A stretch of DNA of 64,000 bases from JBCCJA01 sp039045975 (GTDB taxonomy: Bacteria; Planctomycetota; Planctomycetia; Planctomycetales; Planctomycetaceae). The stretch is from contig JBCCJA010000011.1 in assembly GCA_039045975.1 (NCBI GenBank), forward strand, positions 12,002 to 76,001. Direction: 5' to 3'. Positions 36,573 to 45,457 of this stretch are shown here, in pieces (the first letter of the stretch is position 1; each line of letters starts with the position of its first letter). A program made the translations under genes and the position numbers. The notes under the pieces were generated by a model that had not been told where the DNA came from, did not search any database, and saw only the letters and a program-made list of their open reading frames with translations.

Positions 36573-37049
36573 TCAACTCCCCTGCACGACGGCCTGCAAC
36601 ATCCAGAGATCCTTCTCGAACATCTGGGCCTTGGCGATGAGGATGTCTTCGGTGAGCGGGTCGTGGTCGCCGACCGTCTCGATCGCCTCGCGGAGGACTT
36701 TCGAGAGCCCGATCAACTGGTCCGAGACGGCCTTCACCGCGACGGTGTCTTCGACGTACTCGCCGGAGTAGGCCGGGAATGTCGTCTGCGCCGCGACGCT
36801 GGCGACGCGGCCGTCGGGCACCCCGCCGAGTTGGTTGATCCGCTCGGCGAATTCGTCGGAGGCGGCCCGCGCGTTATCGACGATCGGGTCGAGCCGCTCG
36901 TGCACCGCGAGGAACGCCTTCCCGTACAGGTTCCAGTGGGCCTGCTTGCAGGTCAGTGCGGTGTCGATCGTGTGGACGAGACACTTCTGCAGGGCGTCAC
37001 AGACGACCTTCGCCTGGTCTTCTGGCAGAACGGTGCGGGGCCAAAACAT
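36573..37049 (-). CDS. dps: Dps family DNA-binding ferritin
   Basis: Dodecameric mini-ferritin that oxidises and stores iron and protects DNA. ATG 37049 with GGGAG a few bases upstream. The ferroxidase ligands come in the typical block CKQAHWNLYGKAFLAVHERL and DNARAASDEFAERI (about residues 35-75). The rest shows SDQLIGLSKVLREAIETV and a final helix, DLWMLQAVVQGS. At 158 residues it is standard. No basic N-terminal tail is present, so DNA binding is uncertain. Confidence 0.92.
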   Translation of the reverse strand: MFWPRTVLPEDQAKVVCDALQKCLVHTIDTALTCKQAHWNLYGKAFLAVHERLDPIVDNARAASDEFAERINQLGGVPDGRVASVAAQTTFPAYSGEYVEDTVAVKAVSDQLIGLSKVLREAIETVGDHDPLTEDILIAKAQMFEKDLWMLQAVVQGS

Positions 37050-37263
37050 GGGCTCTCCCGGTGTTTATCGGTTCGGATAAGTCCAGATCATTTCGACCGT
37101 CGCGGCCGGGCACATCGGGCCGGCCCCGAACCCGTCGGCCGGCCGGCGCATGCGAGATAAACGGACCGCGGTTTTCTCGACTGTCTGCCGTCGTCCGGCA
37201 ATTTGAGGTGATTGCCTGACGGCGGGCTACGTTTGGTCTGCCTTTGCCTTTCCGCCCGATCGG

Positions 37264-37743
37264 ATGACCGACCGCTCCCTCGCACGACGCCGCGCCGGTT
37301 TCACGCTCGTCGAGTTGATCGTCGTCGTCGCCGTGCTCGGCCTGTTGGCCGCCGTCGCGATGCCGAAGTTCTCGGGCGTGGCCGACGAGTCGCGTCGGTC
37401 GGCCTTCGCGGCACAACTGGGGACTTTCGTCGACGCCCTCGAGACCTATCACGCCGAGCACGGCTCGTGGCCGTCCGACAGCCCGACCCGGCAGATGCCG
37501 TCGGAGTTGTCTCCGTATCTAAACGCCGCGGCTTGGGAGTCGCGGACCCCGCTCGACGGTGAGTGGGACTTCGAACCGAACGTCGGCGGCGTCACCGCCG
37601 CGGTCGGCGTGCAGTACTACTACGGGACGCCCGTCCCCGCCGACCTCGAAGCCGTCGACGCCGTCCTCGACGACGGAAATACAGAGACCGGTTCGCTCCG
37701 CTGGGTCACGACGGACCGGTTCTATTTTGTGCTCGAAGAGTAG
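37264..37743 (+). CDS. Prepilin-like protein with type IV N-terminal methylation site
   Basis: 159 residues. A short basic leader ends RRAG before FTLVELIVVVAVLGLLAAVA (about residues 13-32), the class III prepilin signal with Glu at position +5 after the Gly|Phe cleavage point. The remaining globular part (about 40-159) has short beta strands (VGVQYYYGTPVP, WVTTDRFYFVLEE). It is a minor pilin or type II secretion pseudopilin, but without an adjacent secretion gene. No Shine-Dalgarno is visible at ATG 37264. Confidence 0.88.
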   Translation: MTDRSLARRRAGFTLVELIVVVAVLGLLAAVAMPKFSGVADESRRSAFAAQLGTFVDALETYHAEHGSWPSDSPTRQMPSELSPYLNAAAWESRTPLDGEWDFEPNVGGVTAAVGVQYYYGTPVPADLEAVDAVLDDGNTETGSLRWVTTDRFYFVLEE

Positions 37744-37773
37744 AAGCTGTTTTGCCGTATTGAAAAGCCAGAC

Positions 37774-37846
37774 GAGCCCTCGGCGCTAGCCGTGGAGGAA
37801 ATAGGAACGACTTATTTATGTCCTCCACGGCTGACGCCGAGGGCTT
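37774..37846. repeat. Dispersed inverted repeat, family C
   Basis: Left arm GAGCCCTCGGCGCTAGCCGT (37774-37799) and right arm TCCTCCACGGCTGACGCCGA (37821-37846) are imperfect inverse complements of about 25 bases separated by 21. It lies 30 bases after the prepilin gene. A remnant may occur at 36356. Confidence 0.85.
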
Positions 37847-37887
37847 GTTTCGTTGCTGTCTTCAACATGTTAAAGCTGTTTTGATAT

Positions 37888-37960
37888 CAGCCCGCAGCGC
37901 GAGCTGTGGGTGTATCGCACAGACAATGACAGCCACGGCTTGCGCCGCGGGCTAGTGACA
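37888..37960. repeat. Dispersed inverted repeat, family A, copy 3 (reverse orientation)
   Basis: Left arm CAGCCCGCAGCGCGAGCTGT (37888-37913), right arm ACAGCCACGGCTTGCGCCGC to 37954. Read on the minus strand it matches copy 2 at 18229, including the flanking TGTCAC and GAAGCGATT, and like copy 2 it comes directly after a gene's stop codon on that strand. Confidence 0.85.
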
Positions 37961-37986
37961 CCGTGTTTTGAAATCGCTTCTGGCGT

Positions 37987-39141
37987 CTAAACGGCTTCCC
38001 CGGCGCCGACCGCGGGCCGGCCCTTCCAGCCGACCGGTTTCCCGACCCGGTCGCGACGCCACGCCTGCCACTGCAACGCGAGTAACGCCGCGATCCCGAC
38101 CGGGCCGAGCAGCACCGAAATCGCCGATTGCTTAAATCGAACGGCGATCACGGTCCGGAACAGATATCCGGTCGCGATCGCGACGATCGCCAGCTTCGTC
38201 GCGTCGTCGTGGGCGACGTCGAGCGGCTCGCCGAGCGGCAGGACCGCCCACGGCAGCAGGAACCCGCCGGCGAGCAGCAGCGTCCAGACCCAGACGCCGA
38301 CCGGCGTCGCGAGCCCCTCGGTCGCGTTCTTGCCCAGCCCGGCCCAGACCTCGGCCGCCGAGCGGTACATCCGGCACGACGCGAGCGACGTGAGGTCGAC
38401 GATGTCGGTCGACAGCCCCCGCGACCGATAGGCCCGCGGCAGCGTCACGCCGTCGTGCCGGGAATTCTTAATGACCTCGTGCGTCCCCGACGTTTCGTAC
38501 GCGGCACGGGTCGTCAGGAAACACTGCCCGCAGCCCGCCGCGAAGGCCGTCCGTTTCGAGAGTCGTGCCGCAGGTAACGGCAGGTACCCGAGCAGCACGA
38601 CGTGGATCAGCGGGATTAAGAGATGCTCCATCCACGTGCCGGTGATCTGCCGCGGCAGGCCGCTCAACAGGTCGAGGCCCCGTCGGCCTCGCTCGCCGAC
38701 GAGCCGGGCGAAGCAGTCGGGCGTGACCCGCACGTCGGCGTCGATCCAGCAGAACAGATCGTGCTCGGCGGCCTCGGCGAGTTTGAAGCAGGCGTACTGC
38801 TTGCCGTTCCAGCCGGGCGGCGGGCCCGATCCGCGGACGAGGCGGACCCGACGGTCCTCCGCGGCGAGACGCGTCACGATCTCCGCCGTGTCGTCTTCCG
38901 ACGCGTCGTCGAGGACGACGCACTCGAAGTCGACCCCTTCGGTCGCGAGGACCGAGCGGACGCAGGCTTCGATCGAGCCCTCTTCGTTGCGGGCCGGGAC
39001 CAAGACCGACAGCGGCGTCTTCTCGCCCGGGGCCCGGCCCTGCCTCGGGCGTCGGAACACGATGAGGTTGCCGACCGCCAGTAACGCCGGCAGCGACGCC
39101 AAGCCGACCGCGACGTAAGCGACGAGGACCGGCAGGCTCAT
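37987..39141 (-). CDS. Membrane glycosyltransferase family 2, carotenoid-associated (CrtQ-like)
   Basis: 384 residues from ATG 39141; an in-frame GTG 39165 would overlap the preceding gene. An N-terminal helix (about 3-23) anchors a GT-A catalytic domain with LSVLVPARNEEGSIEACVRS, CVVLDDASEDDT, FCWIDADVRVTPDCFA (DxD-like) and NSRHDGVTLPRAYRSRG. At least three helices follow at the C-terminus. The neighbouring acyltransferase and CrtI-family gene on the same strand suggest transfer of a sugar to a C30 carotenoid acid or hydroxy-carotenoid, like staphylococcal CrtQ. Spacing to the acyltransferase stop is seven bases, so this is one operon. Confidence 0.85.
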   Translation of the reverse strand: MSLPVLVAYVAVGLASLPALLAVGNLIVFRRPRQGRAPGEKTPLSVLVPARNEEGSIEACVRSVLATEGVDFECVVLDDASEDDTAEIVTRLAAEDRRVRLVRGSGPPPGWNGKQYACFKLAEAAEHDLFCWIDADVRVTPDCFARLVGERGRRGLDLLSGLPRQITGTWMEHLLIPLIHVVLLGYLPLPAARLSKRTAFAAGCGQCFLTTRAAYETSGTHEVIKNSRHDGVTLPRAYRSRGLSTDIVDLTSLASCRMYRSAAEVWAGLGKNATEGLATPVGVWVWTLLLAGGFLLPWAVLPLGEPLDVAHDDATKLAIVAIATGYLFRTVIAVRFKQSAISVLLGPVGIAALLALQWQAWRRDRVGKPVGWKGRPAVGAGEAV

Positions 39142-39148
39142 GTCGCCT

Positions 39149-40099
39149 TTAAGGTGCCAGGTCACGTCGGTTCTCCCGCGTGGCGGCGTCGTGCCCGGCG
39201 ATATATTTTTTCCCGCCGAACAGGCCGCGGACCCGGCGGAACGTGTCGTAGATCACGCCGACGCCCTCTCGGCCCGCTTTAATCACGCGGAAGCGTGCGG
39301 GGTCGCGGGCGATGGCGTCGTCCGCGAGGCCGTCCATCTCGGCGGTCAGGCGCGATTCTAAATAGGCCGTCCAGCGGTCGACCGGCTTCAGCGTCGCGTC
39401 GGTCCCGCCCCAGCCCTCGCCCGGTTCGCCGTCGGCCGACACGACCGTCGGCCGGCCGACGCGGATGAGCGCCTCCGGCAGCGTCTCGTTCCAGAAGACG
39501 TACTCGACCGCGATCGGCACGAGGGTGAGGCCGGGGGACGACTTCGCCAGGTGTCCGAGCCCGGGGTCGAACTCAAGCGGGCGTACGCGTGGGTCGGCAA
39601 AGCGGCCCTGCGGCGTGATCCAGTAGGCGGCGTCGTCGTTCGCGAGGATCGCCCGCGACGTCCGCAGGAACTTCCGCAGTCCGGCCGCCGACCGCTCGAC
39701 CGGGAATAAGCCGAGTTTATTAAAGAGCGGGTACGCCTCGAGTGCTGCCGCGTCGATCGGGCTGTAGGCGGTCCGCCCCGTCCAGAACGCCGGCGCGATG
39801 CCGAACCCGACGACGAGGTCCCACCAGCCGGCGTGGTTCATGTAGCAGACGACCGGCCCCGGCGTCGCGAACGGGTCGCCGGTCGAGTCGTCGACCTGCA
39901 GCCGGACCGCGTGGAAATGCCGCGGGACGTACCACGTGCAGTACTTTTGAAAACCCCAGGCGAGCCACGGCCAGACCGTCGGCGTCGGGTCGTTCCTTTC
40001 GGTCCGCGCGGACGGCGCCGCGTCCGACACGAGGGGTCGCGTCGGTGCCGGCGGCGGGTCGGCCGCGGTGCGGGGCTCGGCGGGGATTTCGATGCTCAT
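39149..40099 (-). CDS. Lysophospholipid/glycosyl-carotenoid acyltransferase (PlsC-like)
   Basis: 316 residues from ATG 40099. A disordered N-terminus (1-40) precedes a 1-acylglycerol-phosphate-type acyltransferase domain (about 65-240). Catalytic block I is NHAGWWD (H-x4-D), block II is the region LFPVERSAAGLRKFLRTSRA, block III is YWITPQGRFADP and block IV is LTLVPIAVEYVFW. In carotenoid clusters such enzymes esterify the sugar (CrtO-like step). The context, desaturase upstream and glycosyltransferase seven bases downstream, supports that role; phospholipid synthesis remains possible. Confidence 0.82.
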   Translation of the reverse strand: MSIEIPAEPRTAADPPPAPTRPLVSDAAPSARTERNDPTPTVWPWLAWGFQKYCTWYVPRHFHAVRLQVDDSTGDPFATPGPVVCYMNHAGWWDLVVGFGIAPAFWTGRTAYSPIDAAALEAYPLFNKLGLFPVERSAAGLRKFLRTSRAILANDDAAYWITPQGRFADPRVRPLEFDPGLGHLAKSSPGLTLVPIAVEYVFWNETLPEALIRVGRPTVVSADGEPGEGWGGTDATLKPVDRWTAYLESRLTAEMDGLADDAIARDPARFRVIKAGREGVGVIYDTFRRVRGLFGGKKYIAGHDAATRENRRDLAP

Positions 40100-40144
40100 C
40101 GGCTCGCGTCGTTGCGGCGGCTCGGTTCGCGGGGGCCGTCGTGG

Positions 40145-40185
40145 CCCCTCACCCCGGCCCTCTCCCCCTGCGAGAGGGAGAGGAG
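40145..40185. repeat. Widespread 'CCCTCACCCC' intergenic repeat
   Basis: Stretch starting CCCCTCACCCCGGCCCTCTC with a CTCTCCC/GGGAGAG self-complementary core, in the 91-base gap between the desaturase and acyltransferase genes. Similar units are known from many bacterial genomes; function unknown. Confidence 0.7.
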
Positions 40186-40190
40186 ATTTC

Positions 40191-41786
40191 TTAAGACTTC
40201 GCGTCTTGGTCGCACGCGTCGGCGGCGATCCAGCCCGACATCAACGCCATCGGCATGCCCGGGCCCGGGTGGGCCGATCCGCCGGCCAGGTACAGGCCCG
40301 GCAGGTCCTTCGAGCGGTTGCCCGGTTTGAACGCGCCGAAGAACCGCCCGTGGCTGGCGAGGCCGTAGATCGCGCCGTTGAGCACGCGGTACCGCTTGTC
40401 GATGCCCTCCGGCGTGAGGCTCGCCTCGGTGACGATGCGGTCCTCGATGTCTTCCATCCCGGCGGTCCGCTTCAACTTGTCGAGGATGACCTGCCGGTAC
40501 TCGGGCAGCATCTTAGACCAGTCGTGGCCCGGCCGCAGATAGGGCGTGTGGACCAAAATATAAAGCGCCTCGCCCCCTTCCGGCGCGACGGCCGGTTCGG
40601 TCTTCGCCGGGGCGCAGACGTAGGCCGTGGGGTCGGGGGCGGGGATGCCCTGCTTATAGATCGCGTCGAACTCTTCGTGGTGGTCGCGGCTGAAGACGAA
40701 GTTGTGGTGCTCGATGTGGTCGTAACGCTTATTAAGTCCGAGGTAGAGCACGACGCCGGAGCAGGCCGCCTCGTAGTTCCGTTTCTTAAGGAACTTCGAT
40801 TCGAACTTCGTCCCGCCGAGCAGTTCCTTGTGCGTCCGCACCGTGTCGGAATTGGAGACGACGGCGTCGAACCGCAACGTCTCGCCGGCCGCGGTCGTGA
40901 CGGTCGACGCCCGGCCCCGCTCGACGCCGATCCCTTCGACCGGGCAGCCAGGCCGCAGGTCGACGCCCAGTTCTTCGGCGAGCCTAGTCAGCGCCTGCGG
41001 CACGGCCCGCGTGCCGCCCATCGGGTACCAGACGCCCTCGTTGACCTGCATCGAGGCGATCCCGCAGAGCACCGCCGGCGACTGGTCGGGGGCGCTGCCG
41101 ACGTACTGCGTGAAGTGGTCGAGCATCTGCGCGACGCGTTCGTCGGGCACGTGGCTGCGGATCGTCCCGCCGACCGTCGCGCCCATCTTGAGCGCCAGGA
41201 GGTCCTGCAGGACCTCCAAATTAAACATCCCGTCGGCCTTGAACGTGTCCATGATCCCGCCGACCGACTGCCAGAAGAAGAAGCGGTCGGAGACCTTGTG
41301 CAGCCGCTCGGCGTAGCGGACGAAGTTCTCGTAGCCGCCGCCGATCTCGGTGCCGGTGGCCTGTCCTTCGGCGGGGAAGTCGCGGACGAAGCCGTTGATC
41401 GTCTCTTTCATCTTCGCGACGTCGGCCCGCAGGTCGAGCACGCCCCCGCCTTGTGACGCGTCGAAGAAGCACCGCCACTGCGGGTCGAGGCAGACGAGGT
41501 CGAGGTAGTCTTCGAGGTTCCGGCCGGCTTCGCCGAAGATCCGCTTCAGGACCGACGGCATCGTCAGGATCGTCGGCCCCATGTCGAAGCGGTAGCCGCT
41601 CTCGTTGTGCTGGGCCGCCTTCCCGCCGAGCCAGTCGTTCTTGTCGAACAGGGTCACGGCGTGTCCGCGGGCGGCGAGCGTGCAGGCCGCGGCGAGCCCC
41701 CCCAGCCCGGCGCCGACGACGGCGACTGTCTGCGGGGCGGCGGAGTTTTCGGTGGAGATCTCGGGTGTCGGCTCGGCGATCGACAT
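40191..41786 (-). CDS. CrtI/CrtN/CrtP-family carotenoid desaturase or oxidase
   Basis: 531 residues from ATG 41786. An FAD-binding Rossmann motif, VAVVGAGLGGLAAACTLAAR (about 21-40), is followed by DKNDWLGGKAA, and the family C-terminal signature GLYLAGGSAHPGPGMPMAL precedes the last 20 residues. The rest follows phytoene/diapophytoene desaturases, e.g. MGPTILTMPSVLKRIF and EGVWYPMGGTRAVPQALTRL. Because planctomycetes make C30 carotenoids through squalene, a CrtN- or CrtP-like role is as likely as CrtI. First gene of the crt operon with acyltransferase and glycosyltransferase; hpnCDE or crtM are not in the window. Confidence 0.92.
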   Translation of the reverse strand: MSIAEPTPEISTENSAAPQTVAVVGAGLGGLAAACTLAARGHAVTLFDKNDWLGGKAAQHNESGYRFDMGPTILTMPSVLKRIFGEAGRNLEDYLDLVCLDPQWRCFFDASQGGGVLDLRADVAKMKETINGFVRDFPAEGQATGTEIGGGYENFVRYAERLHKVSDRFFFWQSVGGIMDTFKADGMFNLEVLQDLLALKMGATVGGTIRSHVPDERVAQMLDHFTQYVGSAPDQSPAVLCGIASMQVNEGVWYPMGGTRAVPQALTRLAEELGVDLRPGCPVEGIGVERGRASTVTTAAGETLRFDAVVSNSDTVRTHKELLGGTKFESKFLKKRNYEAACSGVVLYLGLNKRYDHIEHHNFVFSRDHHEEFDAIYKQGIPAPDPTAYVCAPAKTEPAVAPEGGEALYILVHTPYLRPGHDWSKMLPEYRQVILDKLKRTAGMEDIEDRIVTEASLTPEGIDKRYRVLNGAIYGLASHGRFFGAFKPGNRSKDLPGLYLAGGSAHPGPGMPMALMSGWIAADACDQDAKS

Positions 41787-42028
41787 CGGCGGTTCCGGCT
41801 GCGGGGCATGGCCCCTCGGTCGTTGTGTAAGCAGGAAGATAGAGTAACGGCCTGATCTCCGGGACCGGATTTACCGGGATCGGGAATGCACCGATGAGGT
41901 TTTCTGCCGACCGGACCGCGATCGGTCCGCTGACGTCGCCGGGTCCGTCAAAAATATCTTGCCGTCAGACATCTCGCGTGATCACGATCGGTCGAGCGAA
42001 AAAAACTTCTCAGAGTCAGGTGACGGGG

Positions 42029-43141
42029 ATGTGGGACCGACCTGTCGCGATCACTGCAGCCATGTGGGTACTGGCATGTTCGGCCCTGTGGCCGTCCGTG
42101 CGGGCCGGCGAACACCCTGAGGAAATCGGCGTCGCGCTTGTCCCCCGTACGACCGATTTCGCGGACCGGGTCGAGGAATCGCTCTGGCGACTCACCTCCG
42201 ACCTCGACGAGGTCGACCATGTCCACGCCGTCCGCGACCCGCGGCACATGTGGGAGATACTCGACCGCTACCGACGCTCGGGGAAGCGGATCAAACACCT
42301 CGTCATCGGCGGCCACGGCGGTGACAAGGGCGACGGCTATGCCGGGGTCAAACTCGGCAGCGGCGATCTGATGCAGATGCACGTCGACGTCGCGGCCCTC
42401 GAACGTGAGTTGAAGACTTTCGAGACGCTCCTCGCGAAGAAAGAGGGGGAACTGCGAGAGAACCCGGCCGACGGCCGGCTCGACAACGCTGTTCGGAATC
42501 TGCGGCGTACCGTCGAGGCGAAGCGCGAGTACTTCGAGCTGGCCGGTAACGCGAAACTCGCGATGGCGACATACGCCGAGTGCGTGCTGCTGGTTTGTAA
42601 CGTCGCGCGGGATCCGGACGACGAGAAGTTCGCGCGGACGCTGACCGAACTCCTGCTCGGCCGGGGCGGGGGCACCTTGCGGGCTCCGACCGCGCCGGTT
42701 TCCGTCGTGAACGAAGAGAACCAGGCGTCGGTTGACGCCCGGGCCGCGAACTTCGGCATCGACATCGACGCGATCTATTTCGACGGGTCGTGGACCGGTA
42801 ATTCCAAGAAGTTCACGGTCGGGCCCCGGTGGCGTTGGGCGTTGGACGAGGATCATCCCTGGCGCGGCATGACGGCCCGTGCGCTCTATCAGAAAGGCCA
42901 CGAGCCGGAGTTCTGGATCCACGGCGGAGTCAGCTCGAACACGTACTTCTTCCGCGATCCCGAAGGCGACCTCGTGTGCGCGGCCGGCCCGTGGATCAAC
43001 GCCTGCGACTGGGGTCTGTGGCTGGAACTGCACCGAAAAATCGAGTCGGGCGAGTACGAAAACGTACCGGACCGGAGCCGTTGGGAGCGTTACGAGTATC
43101 GCACCCTCGAGTCTGTCAGACCTGTCGTCGTCTATCCCTGA
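42029..43141 (+). CDS. Secreted protein with caspase-fold (DUF4347-like) core
   Basis: 370 residues from ATG 42029, which gives a signal peptide MWDRPVAITAAMWVLACSAL, cleaved near VRAGE. After a strand IGVALVPRTTDF comes HLVIGGHGGDKGDGY (about 90-104, His96), then a coiled-coil insert (about 122-172), then CVLLVCNVARDPDD (Cys190). The spacing 'HG ... CNVA' matches DUF4347/clan CD cysteine-peptidase-like folds, usually seen as part of large surface proteins; here it stands almost alone. The C-terminal half (about 230-370) is unique (WALDEDHPWRG, FWIHGGVSSNTYFF). Proteolytic activity is inference. Confidence 0.6.
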   Translation: MWDRPVAITAAMWVLACSALWPSVRAGEHPEEIGVALVPRTTDFADRVEESLWRLTSDLDEVDHVHAVRDPRHMWEILDRYRRSGKRIKHLVIGGHGGDKGDGYAGVKLGSGDLMQMHVDVAALERELKTFETLLAKKEGELRENPADGRLDNAVRNLRRTVEAKREYFELAGNAKLAMATYAECVLLVCNVARDPDDEKFARTLTELLLGRGGGTLRAPTAPVSVVNEENQASVDARAANFGIDIDAIYFDGSWTGNSKKFTVGPRWRWALDEDHPWRGMTARALYQKGHEPEFWIHGGVSSNTYFFRDPEGDLVCAAGPWINACDWGLWLELHRKIESGEYENVPDRSRWERYEYRTLESVRPVVVYP

Positions 43142-43462
43142 CCTCATCATGAGGCGGAACGCTCTGCGACGGGACGCGCGTTGATCCGACCCCATCTGGT
43201 TCGATTTCCGACGGGACCGGTCAGTCGTGTCGAACAGTTTCGAGGTGTTCCCGGACCGACCCCGCTCGGTCGGTTCAAAAGCTCCTGACAACCCGACGCG
43301 GTACTTGCTGCTCCGCGAGGGCCCGTTTGACGCCTCGGGAATTCGGGCGGGAAGTGGCTGCCGCGGCCGTCACGGCGAAAGCGGAATTGAAAACGCCGTT
43401 TTGACACATGATGATGCGTGGCCCGCGAAGTTGATCCCTCCTGACCCGATCCGGCCCGCCCG
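43142..43462. other. Intergenic stretch without recognisable gene
   Basis: About 320 bases between two plus-strand genes. A small palindrome CCTCATCATGAGG lies right after the upstream stop. Frames in this stretch read as Arg/Pro/Ser shadows. A promoter for the FAD oxidoreductase may lie here but no hexamers are clear. Confidence 0.4.
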
Positions 43463-45427
43463 ATGACGCTCATTCGAGTTAGCTGTCTGTTCTCCCTGGT
43501 CCTGACGTTTTCGGTCGCGCGGCCGGCTTCCTGTGGGGAGGTCGTGTTCGTCGAGGCCGAGTCGTTCGCTGACACCGGAACGTGGGTCGTCGACCAACAG
43601 TTCATGGACCTGATGGGTTCGCCGTATCTGTTGGCGCACGGGCTCGGCGTCCCCGTCGAGGACGCGACGACCGAAGTGTCCGTGCCGGCGGCGGGCGACT
43701 ACCGGGTATGGGTCCGGACGCGGGACTGGGTCGCGCCGTGGAACGCCCCGGGCGCCCCCGGCCGCTTCGAGGTGCTCGTCGACGGTGAGACGCTGCCGAC
43801 GACGTTCGGCACTGAGGGTGACCCGTGGCGGTGGCAGGACGGCGGCGTCGTCTCGCTCGGCGAGACGGTCTCGCTGACGCTTCACGACCTGACCGGCTTC
43901 GAGGGCCGCTGCGACGCGATCATTCTCGCCTCCGACGTCGATTGGACGCCGCCGCACGGCGGCGAAGAGCTCGCGGCGCTGCGGGCCGAGAAGCTCGGCT
44001 GGGACCGCGAGCCGGCCGACGGCGGCACGTTCGACCTGGTCGTCGTCGGTGGCGGCGTGGCGGGGACGTCGGCGGCGATCGCGGCCGCACGGCTGGGGCT
44101 GGAGGTCGCGCTGATCCAGGACCGCCCGGTCCTCGGCGGCAACGGCAGCAGCGAAGTCCGCGTCTGGCCCGAAGGCCGGACCAATCAGAAGCCCTATCCC
44201 CGCGTCGGCGACGTCGTCTCCGAACTGATCCGCGACAAACGCCGCGGCATCGACGGGAACGCCAAGGGGGCCGGCATCTACGACGACCGCCGCAAGCTCG
44301 ACCTCGCCCGGGCCGAGCCGAACCTCACGCTGATGCTCGAACAACGAGTCAACGCCGCCGAGATCCCGGCGGGCCGCGTGACGGCGGTCATCGCACAAGA
44401 CACGAAGTCGGGACGGCGGACGCGGGTCGGCGGGAGGTGGTTCCTCGATTCGACCGGCGACGGCGTCCTCGGCGTCCTCGTCGGGGCGGACTACGAAGAC
44501 GCCCCGTCCGACAACATGGGGTTCAGTAACCTCTGGAACGTCGGCGAGACGGAACAGAACGAGTCGCAGATCGCCTGTCTTTGCGAGCACGACGAAGACC
44601 TCGACCTCAAGTTCACCGTCGCGACGACGCCGCAGCCCTTCCCACGGTGCCCGTGGGCGGTCGACCTGGCCGACAAGCCGTTCCCGGGACGCAACCTCTA
44701 CCCGGAGTGGGAAGGCCGGAAGAAGCAAGTTGACCCGCTCGACGCGGCGGGGCAGTGGTTCTGGGAGTCGGGCTTCGGCAAAGACCCGATCAACGACGCC
44801 GAGTGGATCCGCGACCTCAACCTGCGGGCGATGTACGGCGCTTGGGACGCCCTCAAGAACGTCGACGGGGCGCACCCGAACCACCGGCTAAAGTGGGCCG
44901 CGTTCGTCGCGGGGAAGCGGGAGTCGCGTCGACTGCTCGGCGACGTCGTGCTCACCGGCGACGACTTCCGCGACGCGACGCCGTTCCCCGACGCCGCGTT
45001 CCCCTGCACGTGGAAGATCGACCTGCACCTGCCGCACTCGGAGTATTTCGAGCCCGACGACAAAAACGCGTTCATCTCGTGGGCGACGGTGCACGGCGGG
45101 AAGAAGTACAGCTACGACGGCCCGTACTGGGCGCCGTACCGCTGCCTCTACAGCCGGAATGTCCCGAACCTGTTCATGGCGGGCCGGAACATCAGCGTCA
45201 CGCACGAGGCGCTCGGGGCGGTCCGCGTCATGCGGACGTGCGGGATGATGGGCGAGATCATCGGCATGGCGGCGTCGATCTGTGACGGACACGACTGCGA
45301 CCCGCGCGACGTTTATGAATCGCACCTGTCGGAGTTGAACGCCCTCATGGAGCGGGGCGTCGGCAAGGCGACCCCCGCGACGGCGGAACTTCCGGCCGGA
45401 TCAGGGGTTGATGCCCGCAAGCAATGA
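43463..45427 (+). CDS. Secreted FAD-dependent oxidoreductase (xanthan-lyase-associated type)
   Basis: 654 residues. Signal peptide MTLIRVSCLFSLVLTFSVAR ends near SCGE. An N-terminal carbohydrate-binding-like beta domain (about 28-155: VFVEAESFADTGTWVVDQQF, YRVWVRTRDW) precedes an FAD_oxidored domain with LVVVGGGVAGTSAAIAAARL (about 193-212), QDRPVLGGNGSSEVRVW and the end LFMAGRNISVTHEALGAVRV followed by CGMMGEIIGMAA. Proteins of this design are very common in planctomycetes, near polysaccharide-degrading genes. Substrate unknown. The copper monooxygenase fusion follows 30 bases downstream on the same strand and may be cotranscribed. Confidence 0.9.
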   Translation: MTLIRVSCLFSLVLTFSVARPASCGEVVFVEAESFADTGTWVVDQQFMDLMGSPYLLAHGLGVPVEDATTEVSVPAAGDYRVWVRTRDWVAPWNAPGAPGRFEVLVDGETLPTTFGTEGDPWRWQDGGVVSLGETVSLTLHDLTGFEGRCDAIILASDVDWTPPHGGEELAALRAEKLGWDREPADGGTFDLVVVGGGVAGTSAAIAAARLGLEVALIQDRPVLGGNGSSEVRVWPEGRTNQKPYPRVGDVVSELIRDKRRGIDGNAKGAGIYDDRRKLDLARAEPNLTLMLEQRVNAAEIPAGRVTAVIAQDTKSGRRTRVGGRWFLDSTGDGVLGVLVGADYEDAPSDNMGFSNLWNVGETEQNESQIACLCEHDEDLDLKFTVATTPQPFPRCPWAVDLADKPFPGRNLYPEWEGRKKQVDPLDAAGQWFWESGFGKDPINDAEWIRDLNLRAMYGAWDALKNVDGAHPNHRLKWAAFVAGKRESRRLLGDVVLTGDDFRDATPFPDAAFPCTWKIDLHLPHSEYFEPDDKNAFISWATVHGGKKYSYDGPYWAPYRCLYSRNVPNLFMAGRNISVTHEALGAVRVMRTCGMMGEIIGMAASICDGHDCDPRDVYESHLSELNALMERGVGKATPATAELPAGSGVDARKQ

Positions 45428-45457
45428 TCCGACCCGAGTAAGGCAGGGAGACCCGTC

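Noticed and set aside
43147..43605. Minus-strand frame of about 150 codons in the 43.2 kb gap
   Set aside because: Ser/Arg/Thr-rich with no motif, partly antisense to the FAD oxidoreductase signal region.
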